Shown: piece after piece, positions 11,345-23,519 of the stretch
Layout: every line of letters begins with the position of its first letter
How positions within the stretch are numbered: the stretch's first letter is position 1
Assembly (NCBI GenBank): GCA_017165825.1
Contig: CM029372.1
Span: 2,784,718 to 2,848,717, forward strand
Reading direction: 5' to 3'
DNA: 64,000 bases
Origin: Hepsetus odoe
Lineage: Eukaryota; Chordata; Actinopteri; Characiformes; Hepsetidae
The notes under the pieces: generated by a model
What the model was told of the DNA's origin: nothing
What the model saw: the letters and a program-made list of their open reading frames with translations, nothing else
Database searches by the model: none
Translations under genes and position numbers: made by a program

Positions 11345-11908
11345 ATATACAGTACTCTGTAGCAAAAGTTTTAGGCAGGTGAGAAAAATTGCTGTAAACA
11401 AAGAATGCTTTCAAAAATGGAAGTGTTCATCATTTATTTTCATCAATCAACAAAACGCAGTGAATGAACAAAAGAGAAATCTAAAGCAAATCAATATTTG
11501 ATTTGACCACCCTTTGCCTTCAAACCAGCATCAATTCTTCTAGGTACACTTGCACACAGTTTTTGAAGGAACTCGGCTGGTAGATTGTTCCAAACATGAC
11601 TGTGTTTCAACCTCCGTGTGACACTGATGATCATCAGCACCTGTTTGGTAAAACTGGTTGATCAGACACCGACTATAATCCTACAGAATCCCTGACTTTG
11701 TGCAAGTGTACCTAGAAGAACTGATGCTGGTTTGAAGGCAAAAGGTAGTAACACCAAATATTGATTTGATTTAGATTTTTCTTTTATTCGCTCACTTTGC
11801 TTTTTGTAAATTGTTAAAAATAATCTATCATTATTTATATTTCTGAAAGCATTCTTTGTTTACAGCATTTTTTCACACCTGCCTAAAACTTTTGCACAGT
11901 ACTGTACG
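11345..11908. mobile_element. Tc1/mariner-type foldback MITE
   Basis: Both ends carry long inverted arms. The left end reads TACAGTACTCTGTAGCAAAAG then TTTTAGGCAGGTG. The right end is its near reverse complement, with TTTACAGCATTTTTTCACAC and CTAAAACTTTTGCACAGTAC. Arms extend about 200 bp through CATTTTTGAAAGCATTC and CTTCTAGGTACACTTGC blocks. Terminal TA dinucleotides fit Tc1/mariner integration. There is no transposase frame, so it is non-autonomous. A half copy lies at about 38693-38866. Confidence 0.8.
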
Positions 11909-12629
11909 TATTGTGACAGAATGCATTACCAGGAAACCTGTGGCCTGGACAACACAATGCAAAAACTATGGTTTTGCATCCTTGACAGATCAGAGTTGCT
12001 TTGGTGGCATGGGGAGCCTTAACAATACAAGAAAGTTTGGTTTCATTTCATGGCTAATACTGGATTAACCTCAGGTCTACTGCATATTACTTGCTTCTTA
12101 CATTGATTTAATCAGTCCACTCAGGCTTTACTAGAAGCTTTGGTGTTTGTCATGAAGCTGTTTGCTGAGCTTGCTGATGGAGATTAGACTGATAAAAGCT
12201 GGAATATTCCTTTAAGACACTGATGTTCTCAGTTAACTGGCAGAAGATATTCTGCGGTACAGTCTGTAAGACTCTGAAAGAAAGGACACCATGCAAACCA
12301 TCTTCCACTGAATCAAAGTGACAGGCAATGACTTGGGCCGTCTGTCTCGGAGCAGAAAGTGCGCAATTCATACGCATTGCTCTGCCTCAGCACCCCACAC
12401 GTGCAAAACACACATGTGCCACGCTCATGCGCATACACTTGAAACCCCTTTAAGCAGTCTGAAGCTGTACTAGTCAAACTGCATTTTTTTTAAAACTGAG
12501 CAGCTAAAAAATATAATCATTATATATATGATAGAATTACAATATGTGTTTTGCTTCCAGCACTACCTTAACCACTTCTACAATCATAATTGTTGTGTGC
12601 GGTGCTGGAGCCTTTCCCCCACACTTTGC
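11909..12629. other. Intergenic DNA, nothing recognised
   Basis: Apart from short open frames without recognisable domains, I see no gene, RNA or repeat family here. Confidence 0.45.
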
Positions 12630-12868
12630 AAAAGGCAGAGAAACATCCTGGACAGCCCATCACAGAGAAGGCAGATAGTTCAAAATACTCACACCCAGGG
12701 GGCAATTTATCACCTCCAATTCACCTGACATGCATGTCTTTGGACTCAGACATGGTGGAGAAATGTAAACTTTACACAGAAAGGATACGGCTAGGAATCA
12801 AACCCAGAACCTTCCTGCTGTGTGGCAACAACGCTACCCACTTTAACCCATGTGCCACCCTGGTGATC
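12630..12868 (-). mobile_element. DANA/mermaid-like SINE relic
   Basis: On the minus strand the order is a tRNA-like head (GGTAGCGTTGTTGCCACACA, GGTTCTGGGTTTGATTCC), then the AAAGTTTACATTTCTCCACC and CAAAGACATGCATGTCAGG blocks typical of fish DANA-type elements. It is diverged and was identified from memory of the family. Confidence 0.6.
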
Positions 12869-13704
12869 ATACATCACTTATTAAGATATTTTCCAAGTAA
12901 GGTTTTTAAAATCATCTGACTGATGAGTCAACAAAAAAACCATTGGAACCATTGATTTATATGTGGTTTAATGCAGCTTTCCAATATAAGAACATCATAT
13001 CCAGAGTCAAACATGATGTTCTATAACGTTAATGTGGGATGCTGCTTCAGATCCTTACCATAACTGAAGGACAAACTTAGTTCTAACTAAACTCTCTTAA
13101 AGAAAGTATTAAAGGAACTTGTCCCATCATCACTGATGATTAGTAGCTCAACACTATTTATAATGTGATTAACATAATCCTTTAGTGGTCGTGTTTCACT
13201 TCATTAGTTTTTTCAGGGCTGTATTCAGTAGAATTTTATCTATGGTAAATATTAGTGCTGGGTTGTTTAATTCCAGAAATGTTTAAGTTGACTCCTAATC
13301 CAGTTCAGTTTTAAGAGTTATCTATGCAAATGTATTTTTTAATTGTCTCACTTACCCCAACCTGGGTTGCAGAGGTACTGAAGCCCTTTTTCTGTTATCA
13401 GTAACAATCTTTATGTATATAGAAGGACATCAGACACGTAAAAATAATACAATGTTAATTCTATTTGCTTTTTGCCTTTGGCACATTCAGAGTACCTTGA
13501 TACTTATACAATTTTTGATGTGCATTTACAATTTAAATGTTTTCCTTTATTCACTGAACTAGCAATGTTTAATTTTCTATATGAGGAAAACATTCAGCCT
13601 GCTAAACAAAAGTGAGTGAGTGAGAGAGAGAGAGAGTCAGTCATTCATTATATCAGTAAGTCAGTGATTTAAATTGAATTTAAAATTTCCCCCGGGATCA
13701 ACAA

Positions 13705-13706
<2 letters not shown>

Positions 13707-13773
<67 letters not shown>

Positions 13774-13828
13774 TTATTTATTTATTTATTTTTCTATCTA
13801 TCTATCTATCTATCTATTTATTTATTTT

Positions 13829-13873
<45 letters not shown>

Positions 13874-13888
13874 TTATTTATTTATTTT

Positions 13889-13933
<45 letters not shown>

Positions 13934-13948
13934 TTATTTATTTATTTT

Positions 13949-14012
<64 letters not shown>
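13707..14012. repeat. (TATC)n array with higher-order TATT blocks
   Basis: About 306 bp of TATC units are broken by TATTTATTTATTTTTC blocks at regular spacing. The two 60-base stretches 13861-13920 and 13921-13980 are identical, so the array amplified as a 60-bp higher-order unit as well as by 4-bp slippage. The long open frame through it is an artefact of the repeat. Confidence 0.95.
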
Positions 14013-15774
14013 CATCTTAGTTGGAAATGATGACAACTATAAGGGAAACAGTTAATCAGTCAATCTGGCCACTTTAAGCTTATTCAGTTTAATATAGTCA
14101 GCCACCTCCACAAACATTACATGCTATAAGTATAACTTTTTATTTAGAATATGTAAGTTTAACTTCCCACGTCTAATCAGGTTTTCTTTGTGAAAAGACG
14201 GTAACCTAAAATCTATAAGCAATAAATCTAAATATGACAAAATCATCTTAATGATTGGTTACCATTTATTTGATGAATTTAATACAAAACATCATATTCT
14301 CATTTGGGTTTTTCCTAATATAAAAACTTAGAATGTGTCATGTGTAAAAATGTATCAGTTGCCAAAATTTCACACACAATCTTTGAAATCTTATTCCTAA
14401 TCTGACAGTAACAGTAATGTAATAGTATTGCTGTCCTGCAATACTTCTTCAAACCTATAAGATAAAAATCTTTTGGCCTTTTACCAGCCAAGAGTTTTTT
14501 AGAACGAAGTTTAGAATGAAGAATAATAACAGTTAAAACAACTTTCATTTAAAGAATCACACTTAATGCGTTGTTAAAACTGGTTATTGAGCTCAAAGAA
14601 TGGCCAGGCAGACTTTTGCTTTAGTAACCACTTCCACTGTGTGAAGGTGACCTTTCCACGTTATGGAAATGCTAGATTTATCTTCATTTCAGTTTTGAGA
14701 CATTATGCCTGTAGTTGAGGATTTTTAGGTGTATGGCAGTTGTTATGTAGGTTTTGGGTTAAAGGATAAAGAGTCATTCATGTTATATCTCAGGATTGTT
14801 TCCCTGTGATTAAGCAGCTGAATGTTTTATCTGAACTGTTTTGATGAAACCACTGTACACGTGAAGCTCTGGCTAGAAATGTTAAAAGTTCAGACAGAGC
14901 AAATTGGTTGACCATGGCCTTAGGCATGTCTGAACTGTATTTCAACCTCCTGCCTTTTCTATGCTCTTCACTTTAAGCAGTTTCAGCCAAAGACTACAAA
15001 GCCCCACGAAGAATCTCAAATGTCCTTTGCAGATAAATATTCAGTAAGCGTATCTTGTGGGAAGAAGTCAAGGTTTTAAAAGGGGTTCTATAAAAATAAA
15101 AAATTAAAAAAAAACTCACTCGGACATTATCTGCTGAATCAATCATCCTTTTTATTCTTATTTTTTTCAGTGCATTTATTGTCACAAATAAAAAAAGCAT
15201 TTGCTGTTCTTGTTTAGCTCATTGTAATTTTATTTATGTCTTTCTCTTATGTTGTTCAGCCCTTTTGCTCTCTGTCAGTATTCCTCATAACTCTTCACAG
15301 TTAAAACTGATGAGACTAAAGCCATATTTGTGCTGGATTCATTTTACTGGGGGAAGTCCTGTACAGGGTGATCCCCTAGCAGGTCTATGATTTTAAAAAT
15401 GGTCCATTTTGAGCACTCTTAGAGTTTGCTTGTCTAGGAATAAAATTATTTCTGTATACAGAATATGCCAGAAAAAAGAGTCAATTAGTCACTTTCACTT
15501 TCAACATGCATGGTTTGACACCTTTTAAAAACCTTACTTGGAAAAAACTTTAATAATGATTTAGGATCACCAGGGTTATAGTACAAATTATAGTACAGAA
15601 ACTCCAATCCAGCACTTGTTAAGTGCTTTATAGGGCTGAACAGTTTCCCAGATTCCTGCTTTGATCTAAACCAACCAAATATAGACATAATTGATGGAAG
15701 ATCGAGAATCGACTTGACATATTAAGTGCACCAGGCACAAAGTTGTGCAGTCCAGCAGTACAGGTGAGTGAACC
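14013..15774. other. Intergenic DNA including the prl2 3' flank
   Basis: AT-rich and without a recognised repeat or exon. The prl2 3' UTR should occupy part of the right end. No polyadenylation site was assigned with confidence; an ATTAAA-type hexamer on the minus strand near 15550 is only a candidate. Confidence 0.45.
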
Positions 15775-15966
15775 TCAGCAGCCATGCTCAGGTACAATTC
15801 TGCACTTGAGGATCTTCAAGTAGTTCTGGACTTTGTCAGAGTCACGACGGAAGCAATAGAGGAGCTCATAGTCGCTCATGGCCTCTCCACTTTCAGAGGC
15901 AGGAAGCAAGGCTTCAGGGGACGAGAGGCCGTTCACTGTGTTGCTAATCATCCCCAGCAGCTGCAT
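15775..15966 (-). CDS. prl2: prl2 exon 5 (terminal coding exon)
   Basis: Codes residues 163-225 and the stop. It contains the family-diagnostic fourth-helix motif CFRRDSDKV and the last three cysteines (200, 217, 225), ending EHGC. The acceptor reads CTACACAG on the minus strand and the exon enters in phase 0. Confidence 0.92.
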   Translation of the reverse strand: MQLLGMISNTVNGLSSPEALLPASESGEAMSDYELLYCFRRDSDKVQNYLKILKCRIVPEHGC

Positions 15967-18900
15967 CTGTGTAGGTGTTGTAAAGGATGAGCATTTTTAG
16001 TTTACAGGTAAGACACATACATCGACAGGCCACTTAGTTCGGTTCATTTTTAAGATGTAACGATGAGTGAAGGACCTAATAAAGCTGCTTGTCACATAAA
16101 TACACACTGCAACACATGTATATTCATATCACACATACTCAACACATTTTTTAAACACTCAGTTAAACATTCTTATTCCATATGCATTTACTATTAATCT
16201 GCTTTATATTTAAATGTTTTATTTTGGAAATATGGGGTTCTGCTAAATTTTCACATTGTACTGTTTAAGATTTCCAGTTACATAATAGAAACTAGAACTT
16301 ACAAATTGTCTGTGGTATAGGTCTTTATATATTCTGATGTCAAAAATACACAACACAATGGATTACTCACACATACACACACACACACACATGGAAAATG
16401 GAAATGTGATGGCTGTCAATAATTTACAAATGCCATCATTTAGAATAAGGAGCTTATTTGATCTTTGATTGATGGTGGTCTGATTAGGCTGAATTGTTTA
16501 AAACTGTTCCACACACACTCATGCATTCTTGTGATATATAGGAACGTCACTGTTACCTTTTCTGTAACCTTCTCCACTCCTTTCCTGAGCTCATGCACCA
16601 TGTCACTCATCTCCAGAGCTTTGTTGCTGCTTAAGCTGTTGAAGTCCTGCTGATGGGCCATACTCTGGTGCAGATGGGACAGAGGATCCCTCCAGGCTGT
16701 CAGCAGCTTTAGAATGACCTCAGTCAACTCCTCACGCTGAGACAGAAAGAGGTACAATTGATGGAGAGCCTGAACATGTGGTTGGTGAAAGCCTTTATTC
16801 ATGAGACATTTCAAAGAGAATTAGTTGATGCAACAAAACTGAGAAGTCAAATGTGGTGTGGAGCAGTGGTGGCCTGATGGTTAGAGACTAAGACTAAGAC
16901 TGGATTCGAGTCCCAGACTAGTAGGTTGCCCCGAGGTGCCTGAGAGCAAGGTACTGTCCCCATCACTGCTCCCAAGGCACAGAAATTGCACCCAGTGCTG
17001 CTCCTGGTGTGTGTGTTCACTACCAGTGTGTTTGGATGGATTAAATGCAGCGACACATTTATTGTTCACAGTGTGTGAATGCCAGCACAAGGAATTTCAT
17101 TTCATTTCACAATCCTTTGGTCATTTTCAGTTTTCAGAGGTAGAAAAAGCCCTAGTGAGTGAACGGTATGTCACAATGTTTCTCATGCAGCAGACAAAGG
17201 CTCAGATCAGTTCAGAGACAGAGATGAACTCACCGCCAGTTTTTGTGCATTCTCCTTGCCATTAGGAGTCAGTATGTTGGATGTGTGGCACTTGCGATAA
17301 ACTCTGGCAATGTGGTTTCTGCTGGGTAGGAAGTACTGTTCCTGAATTTACACAGAACAAAAAAAGAGAAAGCACACAGAAAGATAAGTCTCTTGATTAA
17401 GCCTTACATTAAACGTCTAGTGCAAAGAGATAGAAAGCAGACTATTTGTTGTTCTTCAGGCAGTCACACTGTATCATTACACTGTATTGTAAAAAATATA
17501 TCCAAATCCCCCCAAACATTTTGTGTTATCTCTTTAATAAAACAACTCTCTGATACAGTTTTATATCAAATGTCTTTTTTGCGTCTTTTTTCTTTCTTTT
17601 CAGATTTGAAGCACCTTGCAGAAATGGCTTGTTGAAAATAATTTTCAATCAAAGAGCTTTTAACACGTTATAAGATCAGCATTTTGTAACAAGAGTCTTT
17701 GCTTGAGGAACCAATATCAATAAACTCTTTTTTTTTTAATTAGATAAAATAAATACATATTAAAAATAATACATAGTTCATGTGATACAGACATAAAGCT
17801 GCAAAAGACAGCTTATTTTGAAGTTTGAAGCTGCTTTTATGATGTCCCATAAACCAGCTTATTTAAACAGGTTCTCCTATTCAGCCTTAAGAAACTTAGC
17901 CTCACATCTTCACACTAAGTTCTAAGAAGTGTGTACAGAAAAAAGCCAATTAGCTTTAGACACTGCACTGCCCTAAAGTCTTGAGCCTTCAATTCTTCAT
18001 ATTTTGCATCGGAAACCCAGACTTTCTTGTATTTTTAATGTACTGTTGAAGAGGTTCTCCAGGCTTCCTGAAGGGCAAAGGTTTGGCACATTTTCAGTCC
18101 AGTCAAGTGGTTAAACTACGCACATTGCAGCATGTTCTTTTATGCCAGAGATAAGATGGTTTGAAAATATATAGTGTAAAACATTATTCACCAACAAGGT
18201 GAATCCTTGGCAAAAAATAAAGAAATGAGGCATGGCTCAAGAATTTCATGTTTCATCACACCTAGCTAAGATGTAACGAAGCAAATTGTTCCATTTTAAT
18301 TGATGGAAAATTTTATCTAAATAAATAAATTTTATAAAGATATCAGCTTTAAGATTCATTTTTGATTAATTCTGCTCCTGTCTTAAGAGGTTCAACAGCT
18401 GAGTACTATTACACAAGTAAAATGCATTAAACACACTTAGTATATGGTGAGTTCAGCATTTAAACATGAGTGCAGCATGCACATATGAATGAGGGAATTC
18501 GACCTATGAAGGTTAAATTGATCTTCAATGTGTAGCTTTAATTACTGCCTTTCAGCCAACTTTGCTCAGTATTTTATTTTGATTGTATTCTAAGTTACCT
18601 GATTGATTAAATGGAATCCTCTTTAAAGCTGATCACTAAGCAGAGTCATTTTGTCTCAAGTCAAAATGATTCAATGATTCAAGAAAACTAGAAAAATACT
18701 TACGAACTCAGAGTGCAGATCACTGGAGAGCCCATGCATCCTGGCAGAGTGCTGGATGACCCTGTCAAAGAGATCGGCCAGAGACAGGATGTGGCAGCCG
18801 GTGTGTCCGTGAGGACATATTGGTGCAGAGCCCACACGTGTACGGAGGTCCAGGCAAAGCAGCACCGCAAAGAGCACAGCTAAGAAGGCAGAAACATCAG

Positions 18901-19210
18901 AAGAAAGATAAAAAATAAAAGAAAGAAAGACAAATGAGTGCTTATTGCGATTTCAGACACAAGAAATGTATACAGAGGTGAACCCAGATATGAAAGAGAG
19001 AGAGACGCATGAGAGCAAATGGCTTGAAAAATGTATGAAGATGGATTGAGGAGATGAAAGAGAGGGAGAAAAGTCAAGAAAAGTCTCAAAGCTTGAGAGA
19101 ATCCAAAGATGGATTAGTGATAAGAGCCTGGAAAAACCCTTTCATCCAGCCAGTGCTCCCATGCATTGTATGCTCTTTCTTAAAGTACCTTGATTTCGAT
19201 CCCTAGACAT
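15775..19210 (-). CDS. prl2: Prolactin-family hormone precursor, complete five-exon gene (prl2-like)
   Basis: Secreted four-helix hormone of the prolactin/growth hormone/somatolactin family, acting through class I cytokine receptors. Coding exons: 19189-19210, 18704-18879, 17234-17341, 16557-16736 and 15775-15966. All have GT-AG borders, joining phases are consistent, and the sum is 225 codons plus stop. Residues 1-26 form a likely signal peptide (hydrophobic AVLFAVLLCLDL). Mature cysteines are 29, 36, 84, 200, 217 and 225, allowing the pairs 29-36, 84-200 and 217-225. The N-terminal pair is typical of tetrapod PRL and is absent from classical teleost prl1. Family marks are CHTSNILTPNGKE around residue 84, AWRDPL at 116-121 and YCFRRDSDKVQNYLKILKC in the last exon. 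The divergent sequence plus the extra disulfide point to the prl2 (prolactin-like) branch. Somatolactin and growth hormone fit less well. No break was seen. Confidence 0.9.
16557..16736 (-). CDS. prl2: prl2 exon 4
   Basis: 180 bp coding residues 103-162, the second and third helix region, with LLTAWRDPLSHLHQSM. It is bounded by a TCTCAG acceptor and a GTAACA donor, phase 0 on both sides. The 60-codon size and phase match the conserved fourth exon of the prolactin family. Confidence 0.92.
16860..17110 (+). mobile_element. tRNA-headed SINE in prl2 intron 3
   Basis: Plus-strand copy (antisense to prl2): GGAGCAGTGGTGGCCTGATGG head, GATTCGAGTCCC box B, GTTGCCCCGAGGTGCC, AAGGTACTGTCCCCATCACT, and a TTTCATTTCATTTCAC tail. 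It fills about half of the 497-bp intron 3, so it should be useful as a presence/absence marker between related species. Confidence 0.82.
17234..17341 (-). CDS. prl2: prl2 exon 3
   Basis: 108 bp, 36 codons (residues 67-102), flanked by an AATTCAG acceptor and a GTGAGT donor, phase 0. It holds the conserved CHTSN motif (Cys 84, which pairs with Cys 200 in the family). A 36-codon exon here is characteristic of the GH/PRL gene structure. Confidence 0.92.
18704..18879 (-). CDS. prl2: prl2 exon 2
   Basis: 176 bp coding the rest of the signal peptide, the N-terminal CPHGHTGC loop and the first helix (LADLFDRVIQHSARMHGLSS). The acceptor is TTCTTAG and the donor GTAAGT. Entry is in phase 1 and exit in phase 0. 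The in-frame ATG at 18877 that begins an open frame upstream of the acceptor is intronic. Confidence 0.92.
19189..19210 (-). CDS. prl2: prl2 exon 1 (22 bp coding)
   Basis: A very short first coding exon, ATG at 19210 followed by codons for SRDRNQ and one extra base, then donor GTACTT. The short first coding exon splitting the signal peptide in phase 1 is the conserved GH/PRL arrangement, which supports this start even though it is too short to show as an open frame on its own. Confidence 0.85.
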
Positions 19211-19257
19211 TCTGAAAGAGTGGCGTGGTGGATGTGGTGCAGCAGAAGACTGAGCTG

Positions 19258-19267
19258 CTATTTAAAG
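19258..19267 (-). promoter_or_regulatory. TATA-like box upstream of prl2
   Basis: The minus strand reads CTTTAAATAG about 50 bp upstream of the prl2 ATG, a position that suits the TATA box and short 5' UTR of pituitary hormone genes. No Pit-1 site was assigned. Confidence 0.5.
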
Positions 19268-22200
19268 TGGCCCGAGATAAAGGCAAACGTCCTTCTGTGT
19301 TCATAAAAAAAAGCACTGGGGTCTGGGGCAAATAAGAGAGAGGGGTTGGGCAAATAACATGCACGCAGGATCCTGTAGTCGTCATAATCTGATATGTCTC
19401 CTTCTTTATTCAGCTTGTGACTAACGTTTTTTCCACACCCTTCAGCTTCATGCCAGAGGTCATCCTCATCATTTCAGCAACTTGCTGACCTCTGCCCTGG
19501 AACATCTCTTGCATCATCGTAACATGTATGAAATCCACTTGGGCTGACATCTGTCATGACCTGAAGTTATTAGTATTCAAGCTCACAGTAGATATTGATC
19601 TAGTCTTATAGGCTTATGATCAGATGTAATGTACACACCTCAGATAGAATTGTACCCATTTCTCTTAGTTTATGGTGTTAAGAATGCATTGTGGGAAAAT
19701 ACTGTAGCTTTCACATCAGCAATATATAACTTAAAAACTATTGCCTTGGAATAGTGTAAGGATCACCAGCCTTATTGAATTATCAGGATGCAAAAAGAGT
19801 TTAAAAAGGTGAAATTAGGCTCTCCCATGCATGATCTTTTTGTAACATTGGAATTTACTTTGTATTTCCAATTCATCTTTCTGGAACATTTCATTTTTAA
19901 TGAAATTTTAACTTTTTTTCTGGGAAAACCTGTTTCTTAAAGGTAATTTTGTCTGTTTGATATAAATGTGAGCAAATCTTTTCACCTTGGATCTTTTCAC
20001 TCACTGTGACTAACCTAACCGTAGAGACAGAATAAGAACACTGACTGAAGAGGGGTCTAAGTGTCGTAGACCGTATGTCATCTTTGCCCTATGACGTTTA
20101 GTGCCAGCGTCACTGGATGTGCGTGTATGATTTTTTTCCTGTGCTCGGACGTCTCTAAGCCTCTGTGAGGGCTCGCTTTTGACACATCTCTTGTAATTGT
20201 AGTGTGTGTGTGGGGTGGGGTGCACCTGGAGATTGGAGCACTTCCACCTTCCACTTAACATAGTCCCACATGCCACACCACCCTCAGGCACACGTGTATG
20301 GAGATGACACGGCAGTGCCCTTAGCTGAACAGCATTGCTGCATTGTAGAAAAATGTTGCGCCACAAAATCAAACAATCTTTTCCAAACACAGAAACCACA
20401 GAAATGACGAAACACGACTTCAGATAGCTGTCAAAAAGCAATAGGTACTTATATAAAATTGCATTAATAAGTCAATTGAATTAGGATTACCCTTTAATTT
20501 CAAGCATGTCATTTTACTAGAAATGCATTTCTCTGAATCCTTTTCACTTTTAGTTCACACATGTTAATACACAGTCTCTGCACTTTCTACATCTTTCAAC
20601 ACGGGTACAAAACAGACTCAAGCACTTGAGGGGAGTTGTCCATTACTTTTATTTCATATCATTGTGCACTTCCTCAACACTGAGACTTTTACAAAAAGCA
20701 AAAGTAAACGTAAATCGACGGTTCTTTATTTTCTGTTATTGTGTTTACTGCAGTTCTATTTAGAAGAGTTTAGTAGCCTGTGAATTATGTTTAGTCAGCT
20801 TTGCACAAAAAGTGCAGACAGAAATGTCCTTTAAAGATCGACTTTTTACTTTGATATGTGTGCATTTCACCTATCATCATTTTCACTTGTACCTAACGAT
20901 CACATTTCTGTCTCATTTTATACAAGCCTTAGATTCTCCCACTTAAAGCAAGCCCACTTCTTTCTGAGCGACTGTTTTGAAGGTTCAGCAGAATCAGTGA
21001 CTCAATCCACAAACACAAAACAATGTGGCTGAAAGAGCTGCTTTTAATGCCTTCCAGCGTTTGATGCACTGACCACAAATTATGCAATCCTTTCTCTCAC
21101 GACTCTCGCACATGGCCTCTACAGGACTCCAGACTTGCCACTAGTTTATAAAACCTGATCTCCATATCACATGTCTTTGCTTAATCCCTAAAACTTCACT
21201 TCACTGCCTGTTATGCAGAAAACATAAAATGTTAAAAGTACATTAAGTAATGGAAGTCTCAGCTTTGTGTTTCGGACCATCCTAGACTTGCTTTATGAAG
21301 TTTCTATTGTGAGAGAATGCTGCTTAACATAATGTATTAAGTAATCCAGAACCAAGAAAGAACATTTGCCTGGTTTCTATTTCTTTATCCACTAGATTGT
21401 TTCTGATCTCCAAAAGGTGTAAAATAACACAAAGAACAAACTGAATGAACATGATACACAGTTTTCAATTATCTTTATTTCCCCTAAACTGTGACCATGA
21501 ATGGGACACCTTTAGCTTTAACTAAAGCTTTAACTGTAATTAAACCTTTCTAGACAAAAGGAAATAAGTCTTTGGCATCACTTTGGAGGAATGTTTGCTC
21601 ATTTTATTTTCACCAAAAAGTGGCAAATTTAAGGGTTTTGCCCTTTTCAGGTCCTACATTTTAATGAAGTTCAGGACTAGGTAAATACAGAATCTTTTTT
21701 ATTTTATTTGAACCAGTCCAGTGTGGACTTTTTCAAGATCAGTAACAAGGAAGTTTTGTGAATACAAAACTTTTCACAGCTGTGTAACTTGGTATGTAGG
21801 ATTGAGAGCTAGAAGGCAAAATGACTTAAACGCTATTTGTTAAACAACCTAATATTAGTTAACTTTCTAACTAACCTAAGGTCTGAGCACAAATCTACGG
21901 ATCAGAAAACATGCTATTTTATGTTGTTTCACATCTTCTGAATGTCTTTTTAAATATTTAAACTCTAAAATACACCCCTATTCGTGTGCATTTGAGGAAC
22001 ATTATATTCTCCATCTGATAGCAGTATTGGAACACAAGCTATGGCTCTGAGTCTTCACATAGAAGCTGAGTCTCCTGTTCTGTTGTGAAATTGGCAAAGG
22101 GAGAGCAGGAGCGAAGAGATGCAGGCTTTGACTTTGGCCCCTCAAATGCTCAATGTCACTGCAGCACAGGCCATGTCGCCCCAAGATGTAATTCAGGGAG

Positions 22201-23260
22201 ACAGGAGGTGAGCAGCACGTGGAGTGTGTGAGTCCTGGCCGGCATATTTAATAGTGAAACAGTATTAGTTCATCTGAAGAAAAAGAAACAGCATTGATTT
22301 CATGACTGCTGATGATACATGATGCCACCCTGTATTAACATTGAGCCTCTCTCCATTTCCTCTTTTCATCTCAGACAGAGTTATACCACAAGCTGACTTC
22401 TGACATCTTTTTTCATGCACGGTATCAAACTCTCATGCAGACACACACACATGCACGCAGTCACACATACACACGTGCCAGAGGAATTGCTCATGTCCGG
22501 TTTTAATGACTACACTAAAGGAGGCTCAAGGCTGTGGTGTGGTTATGTTTCTGCTTCATTTAAGAAAATTAAATATCCGTCATCTTCTTTTTCTCCCTCG
22601 CAGTCTCCCCAGAGCCACTAAAATATGCAGATCATAGTTAATCACACAGAAAATAATAAGATGTGGCAATGACCTTGGTCATGAACAGGCGACTCTAGTG
22701 GGTGTTTCATTCGATACAATTTAATACATTCTGAAATAGCGATGCACACATGACGTACTGTATAGGAGACATTTAAAGCAATGATAACAGTTTATTCAAT
22801 CTTGAGATGGCACTGATACCCAGTATCACCAAAACATTGGATCTAGCCTGAAATACCACAGGTTTGCAACATAACGGGAGTCTAAAATAAGTATGTAGTA
22901 TATAGTAGGCTGCTTGTAAAAAGCATCGACCACATTTAGCCTAACCACATTAAACAATATTCTTGAACTTATCAGAACTTATCCCACTGTTCAAAAATAG
23001 CAAAATTCCTTGTGTCTTATAGGAAAATAATAGCAAGGGTAACTTTATTATTTGAAAGTCACAAGGAAAAATAAAGTGAAGAAATAAAAGCTTATTAACT
23101 CACAAGGAATGCAGGAAAGTTTTGTCTGAAATTCTACAAAATTCAGAGTATAAACTCCCTTTGAATTTGCCCGTATACTCTGTTTTTACTACAGTCTGTT
23201 TTTAAATATTGCTTTAGATTACCCTTTTTAAGGAATACAGTAAAATATTAAGTACCCTCT
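19268..23260. other. Intergenic DNA, mostly unrecognised
   Basis: This is the prl2 promoter side and beyond. I recognise no exon. The open frame at 20010-20441 on the minus strand has no family resemblance. Around 21490-21720 a block with CACTTTGGAGGAATG and TTGCTCATTTTATT resembles the end of a very old Tc1-type element in minus orientation, but this is weak. Confidence 0.4.
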
Positions 23261-23261
23261 G

Positions 23262-23510
23262 TAAATCCCAGACCAGTAGGTTGTCCTGAGGTAGCATTGA
23301 GCAAGGTACCGTCCCCATCACTGCTAGCTGGCCGTTTGCGATAGCTGCCCCCTGTGGCATGTGTGTTAGTGTGTGTGTGTGTGTGTGTGTAAAATGTAAA
23401 AAGTTAAATGCAAAAAGTGTAAAAGGTAAAAAGTTAAATGCAGAAGAGTAATTTCGTTGTGTCTCACTGTTTGCTAGTGAAAAGAATTTTCATTTTCACT
23501 TTTTCTCTTT
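23262..23510 (+). mobile_element. tRNA-headed SINE, head truncated, with internal TG tract
   Basis: AGGTTGTCCTGAGGTAGC and CAAGGTACCGTCCCCATCAC blocks, GATAGCTGCCCCCTG, a (TG)n expansion at about 23369-23390, then TTTCGTTGTGTCTCAC and a CATTTTCACTTT tail. It directly precedes a second SINE. Confidence 0.75.
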
Positions 23511-23519
23511 AAATGTTCA

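Noticed and set aside
13674..14030. 118-residue frame and possible CRISPR-like array
   Set aside because: It is the translation of a TATC microsatellite (IYLS repeats); there are no spacers, and this is vertebrate DNA.
20010..20441. 143-residue minus-strand frame
   Set aside because: No recognisable domain, no supporting splice or promoter context, and composition typical of chance frames.
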